From Inia geoffrensis (Eukaryota; Chordata; Mammalia; Artiodactyla; Iniidae), in contig CM070908.1 of NCBI GenBank assembly GCA_036417435.1, positions 50,253,090-50,317,089 on the forward strand: 64,000 bases of DNA, read 5' to 3'. The translations under genes were made by a program, and so were the position numbers. The notes beneath the pieces were generated by a model. It worked only from the letters and a program-made list of their open reading frames with translations. It was not told the DNA's origin and ran no database searches. Shown here piece after piece: positions 1-11,809 of the stretch. How positions within the stretch are numbered: the stretch's first letter is position 1; each line of letters begins with the position of its first letter.

Positions 1-1900
1 TATCACAGCTAACTGACATACCCTGTCAAGCATTATTTACCCATCGCCTTCTCCCACTGTCAAGAGGGATGGTTCTCTCTCTCAGCACTGCAGTTAGAGA
101 TGAAGAAAGTCACCAACAAGAATAAAGAGATTAAAAAAAAAATAGAATAAAGGGATTAGTCCATGTGCTGAATGGATATGTACACATCCAGTGCAGAACA
201 GTTCTTCCTATCTGCAAGAGTCAAGTTTATAGAGACAGGAAAGCATTTGTGGTGTCTAAGGAGTAACTGCCTGGAAGACTAAGAATATAGCCTTTACACC
301 ATGAAACATATATTAGAGAACAGAGCTGCTAAATAGGATAAACCATTAGAAGACAAGATAATAGACAGAAGGAGGAAAAATACGAGGGGAGATGAATAAA
401 ACCTAGATGCAAGAGATATTTAAGGGCCCAGCTGAATCCAAAAAAGAAAGATGAGGAGAAAGCCTAAATAAGATTAATTTATGGGGTTTTTTTTCCCTTT
501 GTTTAAATCAGAGTCTACAACTCTCACAGAGAATCCAAGCATCTAGCATGACTCCCTTAATGGTAGATTCACAGTGCCTGAGGGATTTATCAAGGTAAAT
601 GAGCTTCATAAACCCATCCACTTCAGTCATGGGTGGTAAAACAGGAAGTGACTCTGCACCCCATCCCAGGGAATCCTTGCACTTCAGCACAAAGAAGCAC
701 TGAGTGAGAAGGAAGAGCAGAAGAGACCAGGGGGACCGGAAAAGGGGTGCACAGAGATGTGGGCCTCAGGACCAGATGCTCAGGCTAAGCAATGAGAACA
801 TGGCTTAAGCAAAGAAATGGGATCTTTTCTGGACTGAAGAGTGTTAGCCATTAAACTCCAGAGTCCCCGTCTTATTTGATACTGTCCAGCGAGAGAGTAT
901 TGCACAAGGAAATCTTTGCATCCGGGCATAACACTAAGGTCTTTTGAGTAATACCTATAAGGCAGTTCAAGAAAGATCCCACAAGACTGATGGCTAAAAG
1001 GTGGCAGGTGAGACTTAGTGTTGACAAATGTCTGATAAAAAGTTTCAAGAAAATGGCGTTCTTCCATGAAACAACATACTGTCTGTATGGCCAGTAACTT
1101 TAGGTGATTAGAAAGAGGGGTATACCCACAAAGACAAAAAGACAGGAAAGATGATGTTAGAAGAAGATGGAAAATGATAGACAAGTGGGAAGTGACTCAG
1201 TAGAAAAGAGAAACAAGAATGCTAAAGGCCTATAGAGGAGGGTGCCAGTAATTTGCAAAGGAATTCAGACTGCAGAACCCAGAAACACTCAGAAATCGAA
1301 GCTATCAGGGGAAGGGTGGGGCAGAAAGCAGAAGGGTTGGTATAAAGTCTGTATAAGGAGTAGTTAGACACCCAGATCCCCTCTCTTACACACTCAGCCA
1401 CTAAATGACAATTATTCTCCTACCCAACAAAGAGATGGAAATTTTATTTTTCTAAAAAAATTGAACAAGGGTGGCTCCACTTCCTGTATGGTGAAGCACT
1501 ATGTTAAAAAGACAATTAAGGAAATAGCTACATAAGTAACAGGCAGGTCCCTATCCTCTTTCCTCTACTTGCTTACTAAACACTAGGCAGGTGACTGGAA
1601 ATATTTCCTGCAAGAATAAACAAGCCTAAGAGAAAGATTTCCCCATTGAAAAGGCCAGCTTACTCCCTAATTTTGCTTTAGTGAAACACAAAGATTTGAC
1701 AAGCCTTACTCATATATACAGAGCTTTCACCAGTTTTTTAATACTTCATATAAAATATGATTAGATCTCCAAGGATCACCTGATATGTGTGAAAGCTTTC
1801 AACATCAAAGACTGAAACTGGATTGGCTGCATCTAACAGTTGGCCAAAAATAATAATGTTTTAAATATAAGAGGAATTAATATCATTTTTGTGTAAAAGA
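1..1900. other. Unassigned non-coding sequence
   Basis: I see no gene or confidently recognised repeat. The longest open frame (about 134 codons, minus strand near 780-1184) has no recognisable domain and is of chance length. It may contain old, diverged transposon sequence. Confidence 0.5.
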
Positions 1901-1984
1901 AGTCTGAAAGTAGGCATTCCATGATGTGTATGGTGGTACAGAGTCATTAGGGACACAGGCTGCTTCTCTGAAGATAACAGAAAG

Positions 1985-2315
1985 CTGTTTCATCAAGCTA
2001 GCATCTAGATTCTGACCTCAACTAACCTCACGGTCCAAGATGGCCATTACAGCTCCAGCCATCATGTCCAATTCCAAACAGTAGGGAGGAAAAGAGCAGA
2101 AAGACAAAAAAACAAACCCTCCAGTTGAGTCATCTCTCTCTAGGCAGCTCCCATAGTAGCCCTCCAAATGCTTCTACTTACCTTTCACTGGCCAGAGCAC
2201 CCTCCTTCTCTAGCTACCATGGAGGCTGGTAAATGCAGTCTTTCAGCAGGGTACATATCTGTCCTGAATAAAATTGTTTTATGGAAAAAGGAGAGGATAG
2301 ATTTCTGATAGACTC
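1985..2315 (+). repeat. Old interspersed repeat, class unassigned
   Basis: This stretch resembles the one at 7262-7665. Both carry a segment like 'tccaagatggc', then a 'cattggcca..' box, then 'gctgg.aaat...gtcttt'. That layout matches a common mammal-wide repeat whose name I cannot assign safely. A further likely copy lies near 45070-45260. Confidence 0.45.
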
Positions 2316-2327
2316 AGCAATCTCAGA

Positions 2328-2370
2328 CACATAAACGCACACACGCGCATGCACACATACACACACACTG
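2328..2370. repeat. CA-rich microsatellite
   Basis: Imperfect (CA)n with interspersed CG and TG steps. It is probably length-polymorphic. Confidence 0.8.
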
Positions 2371-2439
2371 AATAAAGCAATTGGAAAGAAACATGGTTGA
2401 CATGCCGGGAACAGAAGAAAACCTCAAAAAATATTTTCA

Positions 2440-2636
2440 GGGCTTCCCTGGTGGCACAGTGGTTGAGAGTCCACCTGCCGATGCAGGGGACACGGGTTCG
2501 TGGAAGATCACACATGCCATGGAGCGGCTAGGCTCACGAGCCATGGCTGCTGAGCCTGTGCGTCCGGAGCCTGTGCTCCGCGACGGGAGAGGCCACAACA
2601 GTGAGAGGCCCACATACCGCCAAAAAAAAAAAAAAA
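2440..2636 (+). mobile_element. CHR-2-type tRNA-derived SINE
   Basis: A short CHR SINE that starts at gggcttccctgg, has a tRNA-like pol III promoter head, and ends in about 15 A. It is flanked by the TSD attttcag (2433-2440 and about 2636-2643). About 14 bases after box B (the 'tgccccggtccggg' segment of its relatives) are missing, so this copy is internally deleted. Frames running through it are SINE sequence, not genes. Confidence 0.93.
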
Positions 2637-2699
2637 TTTTCAGAAAGTTAGAAGATGTTTCACCCCATGAATAAAAAACATATTTCTATTTAAAAGAAA

Positions 2700-3560
2700 A
2701 GAACAAAAAATAAGAGCTGTATGAAATTTAAAATATGGTAGCCACCAAAAATAGGAGAGCGAATTGAAAGATACAGTTGAAGAAATCTCACATAAAATAA
2801 AAGCAAAAAGACTAAGAGATAGAATAGTAGAAAAGACCAGGAAACTAGAAAATTAGTCCAGAAAGCTTAATATCCTAACAATGTTTGAGAAAGAGATTTT
2901 AGAGAAAATTGAAGGAGGTTAAAAAAATAATTAGTTTTCTCTCTTTTGAAGGATATGTTCCCATTTGAAAGGGCTCACTGAATATCCTGTAAAATAAAGG
3001 AGAAAAATTCACAAAAGGTACATTATTATGAAATATAAGAACACCAGAAAGACAAAATTTCCAGAAAGGAAAAGAAAAAACGATTCCCAAAGCAACAATA
3101 AAAGATGGAAGATAGAACTCAAAGGAAAAATGTCTTATACAATCTCAGGGGTAATTATATTCAATCTAGAATCCTATACCCAGCCAAACTGTCAATCAAA
3201 TGTGAGAATAGAATAGCCATTTTCAAACATGAAGTGACTCAAAATGTTTATTTCCCATGCATCCTTTCTTGGAAAACCATTAGAAGATTTTCCCTGTTGA
3301 AATGATGCAGTAAACAAAGAAAAGGGAAGATGTGAGACCCAAGAAACACAAGATCCAACACAGAAGGTAAGTAAAGGAAGTTCTCAGGATAACGACAAGG
3401 AAGTTCTCTGAACGTCAGCTTTGCAACAGGCCTGGGGAACAACCAGTCAAGATTGTAGGAGGTGGATAGACTGGTCCAGGACAGGTGGAAGTAAGCAAAG
3501 GCATTAGAACTGATGAATATGACCATCCTGAGAGAGGCTTTATGTTTCTAGCAGAGAAAA
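2700..3560 (+). mobile_element. HAL1/L1M-like LINE fragment
   Basis: A-rich purine sequence with characteristic LINE phrases such as 'gattttagagaaaattgaagg', 'gaatcctatacccagcc' and 'ctgtcaatcaaatgtgag'. These match the ORF1/3' part of HAL1 or old L1M elements on the plus strand. Many stops interrupt it and the short open frames do not form a protein. The 48600-49040 segment is of the same general type. Confidence 0.65.
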
Positions 3561-3597
3561 TTGGTTCACATTCATAATGCTTTAACAAAACTGTAAC

Positions 3598-3660
3598 TAT
3601 TATAATATAGCTATTATATTATATTATATATATAGCTATATTATTACTAGTAGAGCTATT
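3598..3660. repeat. AT-rich low-complexity tract
   Basis: Repeated tatta/tatata units. Confidence 0.7.
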
Positions 3661-3685
3661 ATTTCCTTTAAAAAAAAAAAACTGA

Positions 3686-3854
3686 GGGACTTCCCTGGTG
3701 GTCCAGTGGCTAAGACTCCATACTCCCAACGCAGGGGCCCTAGGTTCAATCCTTGGTCAGGGAACTAGATCCCGCATGCCGCTACTAAGACCCAGTGCAG
3801 CCCAATAAACAAATAAATAAATATTTTTTACAAATTAAAATTAAAAAAAAAATT
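3686..3854 (+). mobile_element. CHR-1-type SINE
   Basis: Begins gggacttccctggtggtcc and ends in 'cccagtgcagcccaataaac' followed by an aaat/A-rich tail, the older CHR-1 layout. The probable TSD is aaaaaactga (3676-3685 and 3855-3864), although it is A-rich and so only moderately informative. Confidence 0.9.
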
Positions 3855-4897
3855 AAAAAACTGAAAATTTGTATCAAAGGGATATATAATATAGGATAAT
3901 TCATAGCTCATTTATGAACAATATTTACAAAGCTATAATAATGCAAAATGTTAATATAACCAGAAATTATGATGTAACCATATTAGAAAGATGGGGGAGG
4001 GAAATTTAGGAAGTATATGTGGAATATAAAATTAATGAAGTTAAACATAGCAGTTTAAGCATATGATTTAGGAAAGTAGTAGTAAATAGGAGAAGAAAGA
4101 GTAAAAAAAGAAATGAGACCAGTTGCCTTTGGGGAGTGGGACTCCTGGGTGGAAAGCAGTAACGTAAGTTACTGCTGTTTTTCATGATAAACATTATGGA
4201 AGCACCACTTGACTTTTAGAACTATGACACCTATTGTTATGATGAAAGAAATTAATCATCTATGCAGAAGCAAACAAAACAAACTGGTTCTATAATGACA
4301 ATTTCTGGGCAGCACTTGAAAAGATTTGGAAAAAAAGGAGAAAAAAAAGAAATGTCAAACTGTTTAAGCACAGCTCTGCATTCTTCTGCTCAGACCCCCA
4401 CATGCATTTCTGTCCTCCCTGATCAGAAAAGCTTTGCCAAAGCAGGAAAATACCCAAGAAGAGATTTGTATTAACCCAGAAGTAAAGCTGTTTCACCCTA
4501 AAGTGACTGCCTTCTGTCAAGACGCTAGCACTCCCATTATTCTAAAAAGCAAGACTAGTAATAAGGTCCTCTGTCTTAGAAGGTGAAGACCGAGGAGGAC
4601 ATTATCTACGTTTAATGCCATGAAAGTTCTGCCAAGAAGAATAAACTTAGTGTCATAGGAGTGGAAAAAGGCACAGGGGACAAGAGTGTCCCTATGTCCT
4701 TTCCTCATCGTCACAAATATAAAAAGTATTAACTGAGAGACATAAGTCATTAAAAATGCATTCAATCAGCTCTACCAATTATAAAGCTAAATCAATGTAA
4801 ATATCTGAAACATTTCATCAAGAAACACTCAACTGCTGAATTGAGTGAACCACTCAACACATGCAATAATATGGGTCAATATTAAAAAAGTCATGTT

Positions 4898-5092
4898 GGG
4901 ACTTCCCTGGTGATCAGTGGTTAAGACTTCGCCTTCCAATGCAGGGGGTGCGGGTTCAATCTCTGGTCAGAGAGCTAAGATCCCACATGCCTTGCGGCCA
5001 AAAAAACCAAAACATAAAACAGAAGCGATATTGTAACAAATTCAATAAAGACTTTAAAAATGGTCCACATCAAAAAAAATCTTTAAAAAAAA
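4898..5092 (+). mobile_element. CHR-type SINE, long-tail subfamily
   Basis: A CHR head is followed by the distinct 3' body 'cttgcggcc', 'cagaagcgatattgtaac' and 'ttcaataaagactttaaaa'. The same 3' body occurs in the minus-strand copy at 28525-28714, so these two form a subfamily separate from the others here. The flanking repeat atgtt (4893-4897 and 5093-5097) is short. Confidence 0.88.
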
Positions 5093-5344
5093 ATGTTGAG
5101 TGAAAGAAGCCAGACACAAGAGTACATACTGCATTTATTCATTTTGCCATTGTTCTCTCAACTGTACATGTGTGATTCACATACTCTTCTAGGATGATAT
5201 ATGTTTCCTAATTTGAACCATTCTGAGGTTTACTCTTGCAGTAAGGTTTACTATTGCAATATTTCTGGAATATAATACTTCTACCTAAAAATACTATCTA
5301 TGGAGGTCATTAATGTTTGCTGAAAACCTACTGTCCTGTAGCTA

Positions 5345-5520
5345 CATTATATATATCATCATCTTTATACTCAGAGTAGCACTTTATTAGTTATCATGAT
5401 TCTAAATTAAAGATTAGACAACTGAGGCTCAGAAAGGCGAAATAACCTTGCTCAAGACCTAGACACGCATGCAGATCTACTTGACTCCCGGGTCCCTGCT
5501 CTTTTGACAGCATCAGACTG
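5345..5520 (-). mobile_element. MIR SINE fragment
   Basis: Reverse complement of the MIR core, recognisable by 'caactgaggctcagaaagg' followed by an acquired-base version of the tRNA-like head. Old and diverged. Confidence 0.65.
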
Positions 5521-6594
5521 TGGACATTTCATTAAGAGGTATTTCTTTTATTTTAAGAGGAAACAAAGGATTATTTGGAGTTGTATGCAGAACATGATCA
5601 GGAAAGGCAGTTGAAGCTCTCATCTCCCAGAAGTCTGGAGTAGATGGTGGTGGTCTAGCCTCCCTGGAGGGTGCCCCAGAAACGACTTTAGCATTGCTCT
5701 CTTTCTTCCATCATCTTTCACTCTTCTAGATAATTATGTGCCCTGATGCTTAGAGAAGTTCCATCCTTGCCATTAACTTCAACAATGATACAGAAACAAT
5801 TGTCCTTCCCAGTGGGAAGCTAACTGAGAAAACAACGGATCAATGATGAGCAGAAGACAAAAATGAACAAAACTGGAAAGTGATGATTCAAACTGCTGGG
5901 AGCCTTAGATGAATTACGTAGGATATTCCAAATGCACTAGGATTTGGCTGTTGCCAAAGAAAGTAAGTAGAACCTTGGTGATTTATTTAAGAGATTGTTT
6001 AAGTTCACTTGATCCATGGCTAAGGCTCCAGAGGTGATATGACCCAGCCAGAATTGCTCCTCTTTCTAGAGTAAAAAGAAATGAATAAAAGGAGAGGTAG
6101 GTAACTAAAGTTCCCTTCTGATCACAAAAGAATGCCTAGTGATTGTTTTAGGAATCTCTTTAGGTTGGATAAATGGCAGAATACAGAATCTGCCCTCTCC
6201 CCAGCCAGTTTCGTTTTTAAAAGCATCACAGTGAAGCCTCCAGAAGGGAGTTAAGTGCTGCAGAAGACAGCCACAAACAGCAACTTCTTAAAAATAAAAC
6301 TGAAAAACAGACTAATTAATTTACAAAGTGTAGGGTATGCTACGAGTGCAATAAAAATCCTGCCCATTTAGTGTCCATTCGTGTTTCAGCAAAACAGAGC
6401 ACTTGCAAAGTGCTGTAAATTAAAAGGCACAACTATGGTGCATCATTCTCAGATACTCAGATATATATATATAGAGAGAGAGAGAGAGAGGGACAATTGA
6501 ACTGAAACTATTCTTAATGCAAAAAATCCCTTAATATCTAATTGGTAAGCATCTCTATCAGCCATGTTACCAGGACTGTATCTCTGAAATTTTT
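5521..6594. other. Unassigned non-coding sequence
   Basis: No gene, and no repeat I can name. It contains a (TA)n(GA)n microsatellite at 6460-6490. Confidence 0.5.
6460..6490. repeat. (TA)n(GA)n compound microsatellite
   Basis: About six TA units run directly into about nine GA units. Confidence 0.9.
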
Positions 6595-6925
6595 AGTAGT
6601 TAGCCTGTCTAGGTGACTCAGACCAGGGTGGTAGCAGTGAATGTTCTTGAGGAAGTTAAATTCTGGATCTATTTGAAGGATTTTCTGACAAATTGATGTG
6701 GGTTATGAGAGAGAGAAAGGGAAGCATAGAGAATGACTCAGGGTTTTTCACTTTGAGCAAATGAAAGATGAAGTCATGATAAAGTAAGATGAAGAAACCC
6801 AGGAGTGGAGCGAATTTGTAGGGAGACGGAAGCTCAGTTTGGATGTGTTGAGTTTGAAATAACCACTAGGCTTCCAAGTATAGGACTACAGCAGGCAGGT
6901 GAATATATGAAGAGAGAGGGGAAAG
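6595..6925 (+). repeat. Old interspersed repeat, class unassigned
   Basis: Phrases such as 'tgactcagggtttttc' and 'ttggatgtgttgagtttgaa' resemble a widespread mammalian repeat I cannot name with confidence. No coding signal. Confidence 0.35.
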
Positions 6926-6944
6926 ACCTGATATTTTTTGTGTG

Positions 6945-7178
6945 CCTACATGGTTGTCAGACCTTATATTCGTTACCTCATTTAATTCCACAGAAACCTA
7001 CGTGTTAGATATTTTACTTCTGTTTTGTTTTATGCTGTTCATATACAAATGTTGAGTATCAAAGCATTTAAATGACATTGTCAAGGTCATACAGCTGGTA
7101 GATGGGGAGGCTGGAATTCAAATCCAGGCTGCCTGATGCCAAAGTCCATGCTCTTTTTGCTGAGCCATGCTGCCTCAG
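6945..7178 (-). mobile_element. MIR SINE
   Basis: Antisense MIR: 'gtcaaggtcatacagctgg', 'ggaattcaaatccaggctg' and 'aaagtccatgctctttttgc' correspond to the MIR core and tRNA-like head. Long for a MIR copy but diverged. Confidence 0.75.
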
Positions 7179-7261
7179 GCCTGTGCCCTTTGTATCTTTT
7201 CACTCTTTGAGGAAGTGAATATTTAATTAGTGAGAACATAGGTTGCATGTTCTAGAGACCC

Positions 7262-7665
7262 CAAATAGTAGTGGTTTAAACAAAACCATTGAAGTTATTT
7301 CTCTTTTCTGTAACGGATTGAGGTAGGTACTCCAGGCATCATCATGGGACCCAGGCTGCCCCCATCTTCCTGGTCCACCATCCCATGATATTTCCTTTAC
7401 CTGAATGGATCAAAATAGCTGAATTCCATGGCCATGATCCAAACAACAAGATGGAAGAAGGGAGAATGATGGTCCCTATCTGAAAATTGTGCACATCATT
7501 ACTATTCACATCCCATTGGACAAAACTTAGTCCTAAGCCACCTCTAGCTGCAAGGCAGGCTGGGAAATATTGCCTTTATTTTCAGCAATCAAATGTCAAG
7601 CTAAAAAACCCAGGCCTTCTAATATTATACTCTGAGAGAAAAGGGGAGAAGAGGGATCAGAGGAT
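7262..7665 (+). repeat. Old interspersed repeat, class unassigned
   Basis: Same layout as 1985-2315, ending 'gctgcaaggcaggctgggaa' then 'ctttattttcagc'. Family name not assigned. Confidence 0.45.
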
Positions 7666-7879
7666 AGCAAGATCTGCTCTAGAAGTCGGACTAAATTTCT
7701 TCTTAATGTCTTCAGGTGAATCCTATGAAACAAGTTCATTTTATATAGGTTTTAATTTTAAAATATCATTAAAATCTCAATGTATATGAATTTTTAAAAA
7801 TGCTAATTCCTTCATATAAAATGCAAGGAAACAATATTTCAATGGATGGTGTGAAATCATAGAAAATATATGTATTGGT

Positions 7880-8800
7880 CTTTGTGCCTGGTTCCTAACA
7901 TGGAGCTCCTGAAAACCTTGTAATTTTCTAAGTGATAAGGGCAGTAAGAGCATCTTTTGTTCTACTATTTGGTCTTTGACCCCAGCTCCTAAATCCCTTG
8001 GAATTTCCTGGGTGATAGGAGTCCTTTGTCCAAAGGAGGAGACTCTTGGAGGACTCCTGGATGGCTTCGGGATGGGGGCTGATCACCAGAAAGACCAAGT
8101 CATGATTAGAAGCTTGGAACTTTCAGCCCCACCCTCCATCCTCCGGGAAGGGGAGAGGGATTGGAGATTGATTCAATGATCGTGCCTACCTGATGAAGCC
8201 CCCATAAAAATCCCAAAAGAATTAACTGTGGCATGCTTCCAGGTTGGCAGAACACATCCATGTGCCAGGAGGCTGATGCACCCCAACTCCATGGGGACAA
8301 AAGCTCCTGTGCTCAGGACCCCTCCAGACCTCACCCCATGTATCTCTTCAACTGGCTAATCATCTGTATCCTTCATCACATTCTTTATTATATAATAAAC
8401 CAGTAAAAATAAGTATGTGTTTCCCGGAATTCTGTGAGCTGTTCTAGCAAACGACAGAACCTGTGGAAGGTATTGTGGGAACCTGCAATTTATAGCTAGT
8501 CGGTCAGAAGCCCAGGTGACAACCTGGGACACACAACTGGCATCTGAGGTGAGAGAGCAGTCCTGTGGGACTGAGCCCTTAACCTGTGGGGTCGACACTA
8601 ACTCCAATTAGTGTCAGAATTGAACTGAATTGCAGGATGCCCAGCTGGTGTTACAGAGGACTGCTTGGTGTGGGGAAAAACCTACATAGCTGGTGTCAGA
8701 AGTGTGAGTGTGGCAGCAGTGTGTGCATAAGGGAGAAACATAGGAGAGCTCCTTCCCATACAGATGGGGACAATGCGGGTCATAAACTATGCTGACACTA
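7880..8800 (+). mobile_element. ERV LTR-like element (subfamily unassigned)
   Basis: The stretch contains 'tgatgaagcccccataaaaa', a poly(A)-signal region 'ataataaaccagtaaa' near 8395, then 'ttctgtgagctgttctagca', 'tagctagtcggtcagaagc' and 'gggactgagcccttaacctg'. I recognise this order from a mammalian LTR-like repeat, but not its formal name. The mid-element AATAAA followed by a U5-like segment supports an LTR. Both ends are uncertain. Confidence 0.5.
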
Positions 8801-8973
8801 TTGCCATATGGAAACACCAATTTAGCTGGTATATCAAAATTCCTGTCATCCTTGGCCAGGATGAGTCTTGAAAGACATGAGTTTTTAATTATCAGATTCT
8901 CTCAGTCATGCATCTGTCACATAAACTGTGGCTGCCCAATAATTTTAACTTCCCTTTCCATGATCCAACAAGA

Positions 8974-8979
<6 letters not shown>

Positions 8980-9010
<31 letters not shown>

Positions 9011-9201
9011 TGGTACGCGGGCCTCTCACTGCTGTGGCCTCTCCCATTGCGGAGCACAGGCTCCGGAAGCGCAGGCTCAGCGGCCATGGCTCACGCGCCC
9101 AGCCGCTCCACGGCATGTGGGATCTTCCCGGACCGGGGCACGAACCCGTGTCCCCTGCATTGGCAGGCGGACTCTCAACCACTGCGCCACCAGGGAAGCC
9201 C
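8980..9201 (-). mobile_element. CHR-2-type SINE, minus strand
   Basis: A poly(T) run (8980-9009) precedes the reverse complement of the short CHR form, ending 'ccagggaagccc'. The TSD aagacagttctttt is a perfect 14 bases (8970-8983 and 9202-9215), which proves insertion by target-primed retrotransposition. Open frames of 100-160 codons spanning it on both strands are SINE artefacts. Confidence 0.96.
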
Positions 9202-9504
9202 AAGACAGTTCTTTTATAACAGAGCAACTCTTGTCAAAATAGTGTTACTTTTCAAATCAAACTGCCAATTTTAGGAAATTGAGGTCAAAAACACCAAAAT
9301 TGTTCCTCTACTTCTCTCTGCTCCTATTAAGTAGAGTAACAATGACGGTAATAATCATGAGGAATGAGAGAAAAAAACTTTTTAATGTAAACCCCAAATT
9401 TACATTTCTAGTTCAGACTTCTGGCTGGTTTGTATATATCATTGTCTCCACCTGGAAGTCTAACAGACACGGCAATCTCAGAATGTCCAAACTGAACCCT
9501 TAAA

Positions 9505-10345
9505 ATATTTACACCTTGCATAGCCTACTCATCTCAGTTGCTGGAAACCTAACCCTTCCAGTTATCCAATCCTTCCACAGGACAACATTTGGGACACTTC
9601 CCATGTTCTCATACTCACATCCAATCCATCAGAAGATCCTTTTGGTTCCATCATAATCTGACGACTTCTCACCACGTCCACCTCTGCTATCATAGCACTG
9701 GCCACCATCTTCCTTTTCCTGGGCTATTGCAATACCTCCCCATTCTGCCTGTAACCCTACAGTCAACACTCAACAAAGCAGCCAGGGTGATGCTTTTAAA
9801 ACATGACTCATATCATGCTCTACCTCTGCTCAAAGGCCTGCAAGTGGTTTCCCATGTGCCTCATAGTAATGGCCACAGGGGTCTCCAAAGCCCTGTGACC
9901 TTCCTGCCTGCTCCTCTCTCCCTGCTCACTTGGCTGAAGCTCCTGGGACATGACAGGCATTTCCACCTGAGGGATGTTGCTCTCGTCAGTCCCCTGCCTA
10001 GAGTGCCCTTTCGGCCAGTCATCCCCTGGCTCTAGCCCTCATCTCCTTTATGCCTTTGCTCCTCAGTGAAGCTGACCTTCATCCCTACTTAACGCCTCAG
10101 CTACTCTCCACCTCAGCACGCTAGATTCTCCTTGATTCTACTCTACTTTTTCTTTTTATTTTCCCCACAGTGTTCAACACCTTTACTTATTTGGCAGTGT
10201 TAATTCTCTCTCTCCACTCAGAATGCCATCTCCTCGTGGGCAGGGATCCATGTCTGTCTTGTTCATTGCTTGCAGGCCCCAGCCTAGAACAGTGATGGGC
10301 ACATAGGAGCCCAGCCCAGAATGATGATGGGCCCACAGGAGCCCC
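9505..10345 (+). mobile_element. L2 LINE fragment
   Basis: L2 ORF2 3' region and tail are visible in order: 'tgggctattgcaatacctcc', 'gcagccagggtgatgctttt', 'catgctctacctctgctcaa', 'aggcctgcaagtgg', then 'cctcgtgggcagggatccat' and 'gtcttgttcattgc'. All frames are broken. The 148-codon frame at 9589-10035 lies inside this LINE. Confidence 0.8.
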
Positions 10346-10620
10346 AGCTCAGAACAGTGATATAGGCACACAGGAGGGAACTCTGCTCTGTACAACTGCA
10401 AGTTACACCTACTAACCATGTCACTGTGCACTTATCAAAGAACTATTACATTTAATAACAACTCTATTAAATTATTTTATGGATAAAGAACATTCTCAGA
10501 AAATCATGGCATCCTATTGTTGGGATTTTTTCCTCGGATTTTGTATCATTTCATTAGAAAACATTGCATTTATGGCTCAGAAAGCTTAACCAAATAACTT
10601 CTAACTTAGTCGAGTGGTTG

Positions 10621-10660
10621 AAAAAGAGGTAAAAGAGGTAAAAAAGAGGTAAAAAGAAAA
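10621..10660. repeat. Imperfect GAGGTAAAA minisatellite
   Basis: Three to four copies of an agaggtaaaa unit with 9-11 base spacing. Confidence 0.75.
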
Positions 10661-11063
10661 CCAGCTATTTGCTTTCAGGAAAGGCATGAAAGTTGGCAAG
10701 ACTTCAGATTACTAAGGGAAGAAATTCTCGAGGGTTTCATTTCGGTAACTGTACCTGGTATTAATGATCCGCCAACGTGTTGTTTAAACACGCACAGTCA
10801 ACACATTATGCAAACAACGCCCTGGCCAACAGCATGCGGGGGCTTTTCACACACTCCACATTTAAGACCCAAAGTCATAGCTAATTCATGGCCAAGGACA
10901 CAACTAATATGGGCAGTAAATAAAGTCGTGCCCCAAGAGTCGGCAGATCAAGAAAGATGTCACTACACTGGAATTACTCAAGGTCATAAACTAGGGCCTC
11001 TTTATTTGTTCTGCTCCTGGACCGAGGCCTAGACCTAGCTCAGTGTAGACAGTCAGTGCTGTG

Positions 11064-11085
11064 GAATGAATGAATGAATGAATGG
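11064..11085. repeat. (GAAT)n microsatellite
   Basis: About five GAAT units. It could be the tail of an old L2-type element, but nothing upstream confirms that. Confidence 0.85.
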
Positions 11086-11390
11086 ACAGATGAATGACAG
11101 GGCTGCTAAAGAGGACAGAGTCCTTTACAGAGACTTCTTAAAGTTGTTCTCATTGGTTTCACTTTTTCATTTCTCCTTCTATTTCATTAAGATGATTGAA
11201 GAGGAGGATGAGAAATAATCTCATGAGAGGAATTTGAATAATAATCTGTTCATGGCAAAGCAATTAAAGGCCAGAGATACAAAATTATTGGGCCAAGACC
11301 GCACACCTTTTGGTAAAGACTTTACAAATAAATAAAATTTACAGATGTTTTCTCACATTTTTATAGTAGTTTTTCAAAACCCACACTCAT

Positions 11391-11797
11391 GGGACTTCCC
11401 TGGTGGTCCAATGGTTAAGACTCCACATTCCCAATGCAGGGGGCCCAGGTTAGACCCCTGGTCAGGGAACTAGATCCCACATGTCACAACTAAGATTCCT
11501 TACGCCGCAGCGAAGGTCCCACACGTGGCAATGAAGTTCCCGCGTGCTAAGACCTGGTGCAAACAGGGAGATCAGCTCTATGGTTTGTGACCACCTAGAG
11601 GGGTGGGATAGGGAGGGTGGGAGGGAGGGAGACGCAAGAGGGAAGAGATATGGGAACATATGTGTATGTATAACTGATTCACATTGTTATAAAGCAGAAA
11701 CTAACACACCATTGTAAAACAATTATACTCCAATAAAGATGTTAAAAAAAAAAAAGACCTGGTGCAGCCAAATAAATAAATATTAAAAAAAAAAACA
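11391..11797 (+). mobile_element. CHR-1-type SINE split by an L1 tail
   Basis: The CHR-1 head begins gggacttccctggtggtcc. Its 3' part 'gacctggtgcagccaaataa' resumes after a 192-base L1 fragment (11562-11753). The SINE's own TSD is approximate: cacactcat (11382-11390) against cacattcat (11798-11806). Confidence 0.92.
11562..11753 (+). mobile_element. 5'-truncated L1 3' end, nested in SINE
   Basis: Starts at 'aacagggagatcagctc' and ends 'ccaataaagatgtt' plus a short poly(A). Its sequence, including 'gtgaccacctagaggggtgg', parallels the 3' UTR of the larger L1 at 57300-57490. The TSD aagacctggtgca is perfect over 13 bases (11549-11561 and 11754-11766) and lies inside the SINE, so this L1 is younger than that SINE copy. 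Confidence 0.95.
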
Positions 11798-11809
11798 CAC
11801 ATTCATGCT

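Larger units (their letters stand above)
10346..11390. other. Unassigned non-coding sequence
   Basis: No gene recognised. It holds a short GAGGTAAAA-type repeat (10621-10660) and a (GAAT)n tract (11064-11085). Confidence 0.5.

Noticed and set aside
8789..9274. Open frames of 103-161 codons on both strands
   Set aside because: They run through a CHR-2 SINE and its poly(T). The same peptides recur at 24.8, 41.2, 43.4, 59.4 and 59.8 kb, as expected for repeat copies.
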